47,621 nucleotides of DNA from DAIMZM01 sp036733985 (GTDB lineage: Bacteria > Bacillota > Dehalobacteriia > UBA4068), in the NCBI GenBank assembly GCA_036733985.1, contig DAIMZM010000004.1:1-47621 (forward strand), written 5' to 3'. The translations under genes were made by a program, and so were the position numbers. Shown in pieces: positions 7,641-14,476 of this stretch. Position 1 is the stretch's first letter. Every line of letters starts with the position of its first letter. Below the pieces are notes generated by a model, which worked only from the letters and a program-made list of their open reading frames with translations, made no database searches and was not told where the DNA came from.

Positions 7641-8018
7641 ATGGTGATCGACTATAAATCCATTGGCAAGCGCATTAAGATTGCCCGCGTCAAGGCTGAT
7701 CTTACGCAGGAGCGCCTTGCGGAAATCATTGATCTATCACCCACCCATCTGAGCAATATCGAAACCGGTACCACCAGAGTCAGCCTGGCGACCCTGGTCA
7801 ACTTGGCGAACGCTTTATCCGTTACCCTGGACGACCTGCTCTGCGATAGCGTGATCAAGGTGAAGGCGCCCTTTCAAAAAGATATTGCGGCATTGCTGGC
7901 GGATTGCGATGAATATGAGATCCGCATGATCAAGGATTTATTGGCAGCTATCAAGGCCACCCTGCGCCGGGATCTGCGGCTGCGGGAGGGCGGTATCGGC
8001 AAGGGTAAGATCGAGTAA
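7641..8018 (+). CDS. XRE-family helix-turn-helix transcriptional regulator
   Basis: A small regulator of 125 residues. The Cro/C1 helix-turn-helix covers about residues 8-65 (IGKRIKIARVKADLTQERLAE, split at 20 as IGKRIKIARVKADLTQERLA, then LSPTHLSNIETG and NLANALSVTLDDLL). A C-terminal helical part of about 55 residues follows, suited to dimerisation. AGAGGGG lies 6 bp upstream of the ATG. The AT-rich upstream region contains CGATA and TATCG arms at about 7597-7617 that could be an autoregulatory operator. The target is unknown, and nothing nearby suggests a toxin or phage system. Confidence 0.85.
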   Translation: MVIDYKSIGKRIKIARVKADLTQERLAEIIDLSPTHLSNIETGTTRVSLATLVNLANALSVTLDDLLCDSVIKVKAPFQKDIAALLADCDEYEIRMIKDLLAAIKATLRRDLRLREGGIGKGKIE

Positions 8019-8046
8019 GTAAGATCGGGTAAGACGGAATAAAAAT

Positions 8047-8089
8047 CAGCCCCGCCCCGCTCCGGTATTGCCGGACAGGGGCGGGGCTG
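8047..8089. terminator. Bidirectional terminator between the XRE and aminotransferase genes
   Basis: Perfect 12-bp arms CAGCCCCGCCCC (8047-8058) and GGGGCGGGGCTG (8078-8089), with an inner TCCGG/CCGGA hairpin. The minus strand continues into ATTTTTATT, so it is stronger for the aminotransferase gene; the plus side has only TTTGCGTTT. Confidence 0.8.
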
Positions 8090-8151
8090 TTTGCGTTTGG
8101 ACCGGCGTCATAAGCTGCCGCTCATTTGGGCTGCCGGAACTATCGCGGCCG

Positions 8152-9273
8152 TCAGCTTTTGGCCAGGATTTCCCCAAGGGCGGCAGTCAGCCGGTCCACC
8201 GTATGGAGCTGGGCATTATAGCCCATCAGGCCCACCCGGAGAATTTTCCCGGCCAGGGGGCCCAGGCCGGCGCCGATCTCGATCCGGTAATCATCCAGCA
8301 GGCGCCGGCGCACCATCGCCTCGTCCAGGCCTTCCGGCACTTTGACCGCGTTCAGCATGGGCAGGCGGCTCTCCGCTTCCACCAGCATCTCCAGGCCTAA
8401 ATCCGCCAGCTCCCGCACCAAATGCCGGTGAACCTCCTGGTGCCGGGCAAAGACCCGCTCCTCGCCTTCTTCCAGGATATTGTAAATGGCCTGGTAAAGG
8501 CCGTAGATCATATTGATGGGCGCGGTATGGTGATAGACCCGCTTCTGCCCGCTCCAATAATTGATCAGCATATTCATATCCAGGTACCAGCTGGGCACCT
8601 TGCTTTTGCGCCTGGCCAGCTTGGACAGGGCTTTTTCCGAGAAGGTGATGGGCGCCAGCCCCGGCGGGCAGGACAGGCATTTCTGGCTGCCGCTGTAGAC
8701 CACGTCCGCGCCCCAGGCGTCGGCGGTCACCGGGATGCCGCCCAGGCTGGTAACCGCGTCCACGATGAACAGCGCGCCATAATCCTTCAGCAAAGCGCCC
8801 AGGGCCTCGATGGGGTTGCGCACACCGGTGGAGGTTTCCGCGTGGACTGTGGCCACGATATCATAGTCCTCCTTCTGCAGGGCCTGGGCCGCCGTCTCCG
8901 GCAGCACCGGCTGGCCCCAGGGGAATTCCAGGGTATCCACCTTGGCCCCCAGGCGGCCGGCCACATCCGCCATGCGCTGGCCGAAAACGCCGTTGATCAG
9001 CACCAGCACCTGATCCCCCGGCTCGATCATATTGACAAAGGCCGCTTCCATACCGGCGGAACCGGTACCGGAAACCGGCACGGTCAGGTGATTGGCCGTC
9101 CCCATCAGCTGTCTCAGGCCGGCTTTCACCTGATCCATGATCTGGAAGAAGTAAGGGTCCAGATGGCCCAGGGAGGGGCGGGACAGGGCCTGATAGGTGG
9201 CCGGGGCTACGCCGCTGGGGCCGGGGCCCAGCAATAATACACTTTGAATGTCATCCAACATATTGGCTTGCAT
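8152..9273 (-). CDS. Class V aminotransferase, alanine-glyoxylate/serine-glyoxylate type
   Basis: A PLP-dependent fold-type I enzyme of about 373 residues that moves an amino group between alanine or serine and glyoxylate/pyruvate. Visible family features are LLGPGPSGVAP near the N-terminus, VSGTGSAGMEAAF (phosphate site), IVDAVTSLGG (PLP-binding Asp), and the Schiff-base lysine in SGSQKCLSCPPGLAP. ATG 9273 is chosen because AAGGAGG ends 9 bp upstream; the reading from 9336 adds 21 non-family residues. It is a single gene with a GC-rich leader hairpin at 9343-9383. Substrates could be Ala, Ser, glyoxylate, or a phosphonate-related aldehyde; the sequence does not decide. Confidence 0.85.
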   Translation of the reverse strand: MQANMLDDIQSVLLLGPGPSGVAPATYQALSRPSLGHLDPYFFQIMDQVKAGLRQLMGTANHLTVPVSGTGSAGMEAAFVNMIEPGDQVLVLINGVFGQRMADVAGRLGAKVDTLEFPWGQPVLPETAAQALQKEDYDIVATVHAETSTGVRNPIEALGALLKDYGALFIVDAVTSLGGIPVTADAWGADVVYSGSQKCLSCPPGLAPITFSEKALSKLARRKSKVPSWYLDMNMLINYWSGQKRVYHHTAPINMIYGLYQAIYNILEEGEERVFARHQEVHRHLVRELADLGLEMLVEAESRLPMLNAVKVPEGLDEAMVRRRLLDDYRIEIGAGLGPLAGKILRVGLMGYNAQLHTVDRLTAALGEILAKS

Positions 9274-9342
9274 CAGCAAACGCCTCCTTATTCTACCTGC
9301 CGCTGCCAACAGGGGCAGGGTATTGCGATTGACCAAAGGCTA

Positions 9343-9383
9343 AAAGCGCCGGCTTCCCGCCGGCCGGAGCGCGGGTCCGCGCT
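9343..9383 (-). other. GC-rich hairpins in the aminotransferase leader
   Basis: Reading the minus strand, AGCGCGG/CCGCGCT (9383-9368) is followed by GCCGG/CCGGC and a short CGCTTTT. This could be an attenuator. A possible promoter (TTGTAT, 18 bp, TAAAAT) lies upstream at about 9415-9390. The rest of 9274-9475 shows nothing else. Confidence 0.35.
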
Positions 9384-9475
9384 AAGTGCATTTTATCATA
9401 ACAGCAGCGTCAAATACAAGAAGCGCCGGCTATTTTGTGCAAACAGCGGCGGCTTGAAAAATTTTTGCCAGGGTC

Positions 9476-9504
9476 TTGACAGAAGATCCGGCGGATGCTA
9501 TACT
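9476..9504 (+). promoter_or_regulatory. Promoter of the cold-shock gene
   Basis: TTGACA (9476-9481), 17 bp, TATACT (9499-9504). It gives a leader of about 117 nt. Confidence 0.8.
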
Positions 9505-9547
9505 AACCAAGTACTCAATATGGCAGGAATGATCTCACATTTTTTGT

Positions 9548-9571
9548 AAATCATTGCCCGTTTAATGATTT
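9548..9571 (+). promoter_or_regulatory. Perfect hairpin in the cold-shock mRNA leader
   Basis: AAATCATT (9548-9555), loop GCCCGTTT, AATGATTT (9564-9571). An AU-rich 8-bp stem in a long 5' leader fits the temperature-sensitive leaders known for csp genes. The role here is inference. Confidence 0.55.
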
Positions 9572-9627
9572 GCGATAACTGTGAGTTTTTTGTTTATATT
9601 GTACAAAATAATTTTTTGGAGGTACCG

Positions 9628-9840
9628 ATGAATACTGGTACAGTAAAATGGTTCAACGCGGAAAAGGGTTATGGCTTCATCTCCAATAATGACGGCAGCG
9701 AAGATGTTTTCGTGCATTTTTCTTCCATCCAGAGCGATGGGTTTAAGAAACTGGACGAAGGCCAGGCCGTGATTTTTGATACCGAAGTGGATCCTAAAAA
9801 CAGCCGCCGCCTGAGAGCGGCCAATGTCCGCCTCGCCTAA
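9628..9840 (+). CDS. Cold-shock protein (CspA family)
   Basis: A 70-residue single cold-shock domain that binds single-stranded nucleic acid and melts RNA structure. The RNP1 motif KGYGFI is at about residues 15-20 and RNP2 DVFVHF at about 30-35; the start MNTGTVKWFN is typical. TTGGAGG lies 6 bp before ATG 9628. The longer reading from 9565 runs through the leader hairpin and is rejected. It has its own promoter, a long structured leader and a strong terminator, as expected for a highly expressed RNA chaperone. Confidence 0.95.
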   Translation: MNTGTVKWFNAEKGYGFISNNDGSEDVFVHFSSIQSDGFKKLDEGQAVIFDTEVDPKNSRRLRAANVRLA

Positions 9841-9857
9841 ACGGACGCAAAAATTAT

Positions 9858-9891
9858 GCGGAGCAGGTAAAATCCTGCTCCGCGTTTTTTT
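9858..9891 (+). terminator. Terminator of the cold-shock gene
   Basis: GCGGAGCAGG (9858-9867), loop TAAAAT, CCTGCTCCGC (9874-9883), followed by GTTTTTTT. Confidence 0.93.
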
Positions 9892-9970
9892 ATTCCTTTT
9901 TCCGCTCCCGGTACCATTATCTCCGGCCTGAATATAATGAAGGCAAAGAAAAAATACTGGGGGATGCAGG

Positions 9971-10540
9971 ATGGCGATCAAAATTTTTATTGACCAGGGC
10001 CATAACCCCACCGGTTACCATAATACCGGAGCGGTGGGGAATGATCTTTTTGAGCAGGATATCACCTATCAGGTCGGGGTCTATCTGGCGGACCTGCTGA
10101 ACAGCGATCCCCGCTTCGAGGCCCGCCTTTCCCGGCCGGAGCCCGATACGGTGCTGGGCACCAATAATGCCACCAGCCTGGCGGAGCGGGTGTGGCTGGC
10201 CAATCAGTGGCCGGCCAACTATTTCATCAGCATCCATGCCAACGCCAATGTCAACCCGGATATCAACGGCAGCGAAGTCTATATTTACCGGGCCAATACC
10301 CAGGCCAATTGGCTGGCGGAGGCGGTTTTGGACGGCATGGTGGAAGCCGTGGGCACCAGGAATAACGGCGTGCGGGTCAATCCGGGCCTGTATGTGCTGC
10401 GGCGTACCAATATGCCGGCCATCCTGGTGGAGATGGCCTATATCACCAATCCGGAGGATGCGGAACTGCTGGCGAATAACCAGTATGAATTTGCCCAGGG
10501 CATCTTTAACGGCATCATGCGCTATTTCGGCTTTGCTTAA
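9971..10540 (+). CDS. N-acetylmuramoyl-L-alanine amidase (Amidase_3)
   Basis: A zinc amidase that cuts the bond between N-acetylmuramic acid and L-alanine in peptidoglycan. The 189-residue protein is just the catalytic domain. Zinc ligands are visible as H11 (DQGHNP), E28 and H89 (SIHANA), and the catalytic Glu as E154 (LVEMAYITN). There is no signal peptide and no cell-wall binding repeat, so it may act on the cell wall after lysis, during sporulation, or be exported in another way. A modest GGGGGATGCAGG precedes the ATG. It has no operon partner; the next gene converges 21 bp away. Confidence 0.9.
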   Translation: MAIKIFIDQGHNPTGYHNTGAVGNDLFEQDITYQVGVYLADLLNSDPRFEARLSRPEPDTVLGTNNATSLAERVWLANQWPANYFISIHANANVNPDINGSEVYIYRANTQANWLAEAVLDGMVEAVGTRNNGVRVNPGLYVLRRTNMPAILVEMAYITNPEDAELLANNQYEFAQGIFNGIMRYFGFA

Positions 10541-10561
10541 AGCCCGGGCTTTCCCGCCGGC

Positions 10562-10879
10562 TTAGGCGGAAGTCAGCTTCAGTCCCAGGATCCCGGTTAA
10601 AATCAGGAACAGGAACAACAGGCGGGGCAGATTGAGGGGCTCCTGAAAGAGGATGGCCCCCATCAAGGCGGCGCCCAGAGCGCCAATGCCTGTCCAGACC
10701 GCATAGGCGGTGCCCATGGGCAGATCTTTCACCGCCAGGGCCAGCAGATAGAAGCTGACGGCCATGCCGCCCAGGGTGATCAGGGAAGGGTAAAGCCGGG
10801 TAAAGCCCTGGGCATATTTCAGCCCGATCACCCAGACCACCTCAAAGACGCCGGCGATCAACAAGTAAACCCATGACAT
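10562..10879 (-). CDS. gdx: SMR-family guanidinium exporter (Gdx/SugE type)
   Basis: A four-helix small multidrug resistance protein of 105 residues. The central Glu13 (AGVFEVVW) is present, as are the Gdx-type GFTRLYPSLITL and LPMGTAYAVWTGIGALGA motifs. It acts as a dual-topology dimer exchanging guanidinium for protons. GAGGAGG lies about 7 bp before the ATG. The function call is strengthened by the guanidine-I riboswitch directly upstream. It was formerly annotated SugE in homologues. Confidence 0.93.
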   Translation of the reverse strand: MSWVYLLIAGVFEVVWVIGLKYAQGFTRLYPSLITLGGMAVSFYLLALAVKDLPMGTAYAVWTGIGALGAALMGAILFQEPLNLPRLLFLFLILTGILGLKLTSA

Positions 10880-10891
10880 AAACTTTCCTCC

Positions 10892-10940
10892 TCATAAAAA
10901 AAAAGCCTGGCGGATATCTCTTGATATCTCCCAGGCTTTT
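10892..10940 (-). terminator. Riboswitch-controlled terminator before gdx
   Basis: Minus-strand AAAAGCCTGG pairs with CCAGGCTTTT, with an inner GATATC/GATATC stem, followed by a run of nine T. The 5' arm overlaps the aptamer's conserved 3' segment, which is the basis of the switch. Confidence 0.88.
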
Positions 10941-11045
10941 ATCCTTCCGTGTCGCAGCCAAACAGCCGCGGGCTTTTCTCTCGGTCACAGTCCGGCTTGG
11001 CCGCGGAACCCTAGAAAGCGCTTGCTACACACCGTCTTTAGGATG
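10892..11045 (-). promoter_or_regulatory. Guanidine-I (ykkC) riboswitch controlling gdx
   Basis: The minus strand carries the conserved blocks in order: CTAGGGTTCCG (11014-11004), GGACTGTGACCGAGAGA, ACACGGAAGGATAAAAGCC, then TGGGAGA. They match the guanidine-I aptamer. The 3' part, AAAAGCCTGG to CCAGGCTTTT, forms the expression-platform terminator ending in T9, about 12 bp before the gdx ribosome site. Guanidine binding should prevent termination and turn the exporter on. Confidence 0.93.
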
Positions 11046-11054
11046 TTCTCCACC

Positions 11055-11083
11055 ATTATAGCGGATCGCCGCTCAACTGTCAA
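11055..11083 (-). promoter_or_regulatory. Perfect consensus promoter of the guanidine riboswitch/gdx transcript
   Basis: Minus-strand TTGACA (11083-11078), 17 bp, TATAAT (11060-11055). The -35 lies only 11 bp beyond the stop codon of the upstream amino-acid ABC ATPase gene. Confidence 0.85.
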
Positions 11084-11094
11084 GTTTCGCGGGC

Positions 11095-11880
11095 TCAGGC
11101 TTCGGAATAGCGCTCCAGGAAACGGACGGTGCGCTGCTGCTTGGGGTTGCCGAATACCTCTTCCGGGGTGCCGTATTCCACCACAAAGCCGTCGTCCATA
11201 AAGACGACTTTATCCGCCACGTCCCGGGCAAACTGCATCTCATGGGTGACAATGGCCATGGTGGTATTCCGTTCCGCCAGGGCGCGGATAACTTTCAGCA
11301 CCTCGCCGGTAAGCTCCGGATCCAGGGCGCTGGTGGGTTCGTCAAAGCAAAGCACGTCCGGAGAAAGGGCCAAGGCCCGGGCAATGGCTACCCGCTGCTG
11401 CTGGCCGCCGGACAGCTGATGGGGATACAGGTGCATTTTATCGCTTAACCCCACTTGCTTCAGCAGGGATTCCGCGTTTTCACCGATTTTCCTGAGGATG
11501 TCCTTCCGCCGCTGCTGATAGTCGTCCTGCTCCTTGGCCAGGAGTTCCCCGGCCAGCCGTACATTGCCTAAGGCCGTGTACTGGGGGAAAAGATTGAAGG
11601 ATTGGAAAACCAGTCCGAAATGGAGACGGTTTTTGCGGATTTCCCGATCGGTCAGAGTGGCGTTGGCCGCCCCGTCAAACAGGGTCTGGCCATTGACGAT
11701 GATCTGCCCGCCATCCGGGGTCTCGAGGAAATTCAGGCAGCGCAGCAGGGTGGTCTTGCCGCTGCCGGAGGAGCCGATAATGGCGATGACCTCGCCCTTA
11801 TCCAGGGTAAAGCCCACGTCCTTCAAAACTTCGGTTTCGCCAAAGCTTTTGGAGATATTTTTAACTTCCAGTACGGTCAT
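11095..11880 (-). CDS. Polar amino acid ABC transporter ATP-binding protein
   Basis: An ATPase of the PAAT (GlnQ/HisP) class. Walker A is GSSGSGKTT (about 34-42), the Q-loop is in FQSFNLFPQ, the signature is LSGGQQQRVA, Walker B is VLCFDEPTSALDPE, and the switch is THEMQFARDVAD. ATG 11880 has GGAGG six bases upstream; the longer reading from 11994 is only overlap with the permease gene. It is last in the order binding protein, permease, ATPase. A stretch of about 25 residues between NATLTDREI and KDILRKIG is longer than in GlnQ. The exact amino acid is not determinable. Confidence 0.92.
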   Translation of the reverse strand: MTVLEVKNISKSFGETEVLKDVGFTLDKGEVIAIIGSSGSGKTTLLRCLNFLETPDGGQIIVNGQTLFDGAANATLTDREIRKNRLHFGLVFQSFNLFPQYTALGNVRLAGELLAKEQDDYQQRRKDILRKIGENAESLLKQVGLSDKMHLYPHQLSGGQQQRVAIARALALSPDVLCFDEPTSALDPELTGEVLKVIRALAERNTTMAIVTHEMQFARDVADKVVFMDDGFVVEYGTPEEVFGNPKQQRTVRFLERYSEA

Positions 11881-11891
11881 GTCAGTCCTCC

Positions 11892-12551
11892 TTAAACCCG
11901 GAAGAAGTCCAGCTTCTTTTCCAGCCAGCCCAGCAGCAAGGTGACCAGGCCGCAGAAGATCAGGTAGTAGACGCCGGTAAAGAACAGCGGCCAAATAATG
12001 CCGGAGGACTTGATGAAAGTCTGGCCGGCCCAGATCAGCTCATAAACCGCGATCACCCGGGCCAGGGAGGTGTCTTTCACCAGGGTGATGATCTCATTGC
12101 CCATGGGCGGCACGATGCGTTTGAGCACCTGCAATAAAATGACCCGGAAGAAGATCTGGCTTTTGGTCATGCCCAAAACCTGGCCGGCCTCGCTCTGGCC
12201 CTTGGGCACGCCTTCGATACCGCCCCGGTAAATTTCCGAAAAGTAGCAGGCATAATTAAGGATAAAGGCCACCATGGCGGCAATAAACCGGCCGGAAGAC
12301 CCATTGCCCCACCAATTATTGCCCAAAATCAGGCCGGGCCCGTAATAGATAATCAGCAGCTGAAGCATCAAGGGCGTGCCGCGGATGCACCAGACCAGGG
12401 CTTTTACCGCGTATTTAAGGGGCTTGAAACGGCTGATGGCGCCTAAAGCCAGTACTAAACCCAGGGGAAAAGCGCCCAGCAAAGTCAGGCCGAAAATCTC
12501 CAGGGTTTTGATAAAGCCCTCGTTCAAAGAGAACATCACCGTTTGGAACAT
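11892..12551 (-). CDS. Polar amino acid ABC transporter permease (HisM/GlnP class)
   Basis: A 219-residue permease with about five membrane helices and the PAAT signatures RGTPLMLQLLIIYYG (near residues 57-71) and the EAA-loop GQSEAGQVLGMTKSQIFFRV with KRIVPPMGNEII. Presumably it works as a homodimer with the neighbouring ATPase, since only one permease gene is present. It follows the binding-protein gene after an 89-bp spacer holding a stable stem-loop and precedes the ATPase gene by 11 bp. Confidence 0.92.
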   Translation of the reverse strand: MFQTVMFSLNEGFIKTLEIFGLTLLGAFPLGLVLALGAISRFKPLKYAVKALVWCIRGTPLMLQLLIIYYGPGLILGNNWWGNGSSGRFIAAMVAFILNYACYFSEIYRGGIEGVPKGQSEAGQVLGMTKSQIFFRVILLQVLKRIVPPMGNEIITLVKDTSLARVIAVYELIWAGQTFIKSSGIIWPLFFTGVYYLIFCGLVTLLLGWLEKKLDFFRV

Positions 12552-12570
12552 AACTAAACCTCATATTTTT

Positions 12571-12633
12571 GGCGCGAAGCCGTGGAAAGGCAGGGAGCAA
12601 TCGCTCTCTGCCTTCTCAAACCACAGGTTTCGC
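12571..12633 (-). promoter_or_regulatory. Intercistronic stem-loop between binding protein and permease genes
   Basis: Nested arms GCGAA..CC..GTGG / CCAC..GG..TTCGC and GGCAG.GAGC / GCTC.CTGCC. Such structures after a binding-protein gene usually protect its mRNA or reduce read-through to the permease, giving excess binding protein. No long T run follows. Confidence 0.6.
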
Positions 12634-12640
12634 TGTTTTT

Positions 12641-13426
12641 TTACTGGGCGATGAGGGAATCCTGTACGCCATAGGTTTTGGCAAATTCCTGCATGGAGCC
12701 GTCGGCATAAGCCTGGGTGAAGAATTTGTTCAGTTCCGCCGCCAGGTCGCTGCCCTTGCGGAAGCCCACGCCGTACTTTTCGGAGTTCAGGGCTACGGTA
12801 TGGGCCAGATCCGGATAGCTGGTGCCTTCGCCGATCATGGCGCCGGCCATCAGCAAATCGATGACCGCGGCGTCAGCGGTTTGGGCCGCCACTTCCATCA
12901 GGGCCGCGGCCTGGTTCTGCACAGCAGTGGCCTCATAGCCCAGGGCCGTGACCTCTTTCTCACCGGCGGAGCCGGATTCAACGGCAAAAACCAGATCAGC
13001 GATGCTGTCCTTATCCTGGTATTGGTCGGCTACGGCAGCGGGAACCACCACCACCTGGGCATTGTCGCAATAGGGATTGGAGCATTCCATAGCCTTCAAC
13101 ACCTCGTCGGTTAAGGTCATGCCGTTCCAGACGCAGTCGATGGCCTTGGAATCCAGCTCCATGATTTTGTTGTCCCAATCGATTTCCATGAACTCCACTT
13201 CCACGCCCAGGTATTCGGCAAAGGCCCGGGCCATGTCGGCGTCAAAGCCGATCCATTCATTCCCCTCTTTGTAATCCATGGGCGCGAAATCCGTAATGCC
13301 CACCAAAAGCACGCCCTTATCCTGAACAAAGGCCAGATCGGACCCGCCGTCCCCGGCAGGCTTAGCGCAGGCGGTGAAGCTGAATACCAGTGCTATCACA
13401 AGCATAAGTAGAAGCAATTTTTTCAT
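12641..13426 (-). CDS. Amino acid ABC transporter substrate-binding lipoprotein
   Basis: A family 3 extracellular solute-binding protein (SBP_bac_3). ATG 13426 is preceded by TTGGAGG. The signal sequence MKKLLLLMLVIALVFSF ends with the lipobox FTAC, so the mature protein is membrane-tethered. GITDFAPMDYKEG, then EWIGFDADMARAFAEYLG and FMEIDWDNKIMELDS, are typical of the ligand-binding lobes. The usual Arg-x-Asp carboxylate-binding pair is not obvious, so ligand type is uncertain. It is first in the operon, with its own promoter and an upstream palindrome. Confidence 0.9.
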   Translation of the reverse strand: MKKLLLLMLVIALVFSFTACAKPAGDGGSDLAFVQDKGVLLVGITDFAPMDYKEGNEWIGFDADMARAFAEYLGVEVEFMEIDWDNKIMELDSKAIDCVWNGMTLTDEVLKAMECSNPYCDNAQVVVVPAAVADQYQDKDSIADLVFAVESGSAGEKEVTALGYEATAVQNQAAALMEVAAQTADAAVIDLLMAGAMIGEGTSYPDLAHTVALNSEKYGVGFRKGSDLAAELNKFFTQAYADGSMQEFAKTYGVQDSLIAQ

Positions 13427-13485
13427 ATGGTTATCCTCCAAACTTTGGGCGGCTGTTCACCGCATTTGATTTTTAGTACAGCTCT

Positions 13486-13556
13486 ATGATATCACATTAT
13501 CGTCATAAATCAAGATTGTATTTTTCGAATAATCAGTTATATTTTCTGATTATTCG
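13486..13556 (-). promoter_or_regulatory. Promoter and upstream 11-bp palindrome of the amino-acid ABC operon
   Basis: Promoter: TTGATT (13513-13508), 16 bp, TATCAT (13491-13486). Upstream of the -35 is a perfect inverted repeat, CGAATAATCAG (13526-13536) and CTGATTATTCG (13546-13556), with a 9-base centre. Its right half also resembles a CodY box (12 of 15 positions by eye). An operator is likely; the regulator is unknown. Confidence 0.6.
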
Positions 13557-13560
13557 TTGG

Positions 13561-13928
13561 AAAAACATAAATCAAACATTGGATACATTAGGCGGAGGCT
13601 TTTGCCGGTTAAGGCTAAAGGCCCTGCTTAAGCGAAAATTGCTTTGCTTTGGCAGTTAAAAGAACGACTAACTCATTAATCCGTTATTATGGCGCTACGC
13701 TATACAAAAAAACAGTTATCAGGCTAAACAGTGTGGTTAGGCGGTTAAAATGTTCACATAAATTTCAGATTCAGTTTGACTTAAAGACGGACGCAGCCGC
13801 TGGGGAGAAACTTTTTTCAGCAAACCCGGAACCGCTTCCATTCTTTTCCGGATGGTGATAAACTAGTCTCAGAAAACAGCCTGCCGCCGCCGGGACGGCA
13901 GGGAAAAAATTAAGGAGGGGACGCCACG
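13561..13928 (+). other. Non-coding stretch before the GNAT gene
   Basis: An AT-rich 368-bp region. A 69-codon plus-strand ORF at 13649-13858 has no ribosome site or recognisable motif and is not called. A hairpin CTGCCG/CGGCAG (13881-13901) lies just before the AAGGAGGGG of the GNAT gene. No convincing promoter was seen. Confidence 0.4.
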
Positions 13929-14411
13929 ATGATCATCCGGCCCTATCATCAGGAAGATGCTGAGGAAATTTCCAGCCTGGTGCGGCGGAATCTGCTGGAG
14001 GTGAATATCCGGGATTATCCTGCCGAAGATATGGAGCAGATGGCGGCAGGCTATGACGGGGACAAAATCCGGGGCGTCGCCGATTCCGGTCATCTGTATG
14101 TGGCGCTGGACCAGGGGAAGATCATCGGCTCCGGCGCCATCACGCCCCTGGACGGCAGCGAGGCGGAAAGCCTGCTGCAGACGGTGTTCATCCTCCCGGA
14201 ATATCAGGGCCAAGGGGTAGGCCGGGCTTTGCTCCAGGCCCTGGAGGCGGATCACTATTTCCTCCGGGCCCGGCGGGTGGTAGCCAATGCCTCCATCACG
14301 GCCCGGCCCTTTTACGAGAAAATGGGCTATGCCTATCCCAGCGGCCGGCCTGTCCTTATTGATAACGACTATTATGAAATGGAAAAGCTAAAAGCCGAAG
14401 GCCAAGCCTGA
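13929..14411 (+). CDS. GNAT family N-acetyltransferase
   Basis: A 160-residue acetyltransferase. It starts MIIRPYHQEDAEEISSLV and has the acetyl-CoA loop LPEYQGQGVGRALLQALE (about 96-113) and the late ASITARPFYEKMGYAY motif near the C-terminus, which is typical of small-molecule or protein-amine GNATs. Ribosome site AAGGAGGGG is 7-8 bp from the ATG. It is monocistronic and converges on the lactate permease gene. The substrate is unknown. Confidence 0.88.
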   Translation: MIIRPYHQEDAEEISSLVRRNLLEVNIRDYPAEDMEQMAAGYDGDKIRGVADSGHLYVALDQGKIIGSGAITPLDGSEAESLLQTVFILPEYQGQGVGRALLQALEADHYFLRARRVVANASITARPFYEKMGYAYPSGRPVLIDNDYYEMEKLKAEGQA

Positions 14412-14419
14412 ATCAGCAA

Positions 14420-14453
14420 ACAAGGGCCGGTATCCGCCAGGATACCGGCCCTT
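14420..14453. terminator. Strong hairpin between convergent GNAT and lctP genes
   Basis: The arms AAGGGCCGGTATCC and GGATACCGGCCCTT pair over 14 bp around GCCA. There is no long T run on either side, but the location between convergent genes supports a terminator role. Confidence 0.75.
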
Positions 14454-14476
14454 GTGCTGTGGCAAAAGTTAATGCT

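Noticed and set aside
13649..13858. A 69-codon plus-strand ORF in the gap before the second GNAT gene
   Set aside because: No ribosome site, no motif, and codon use unlike the neighbours.
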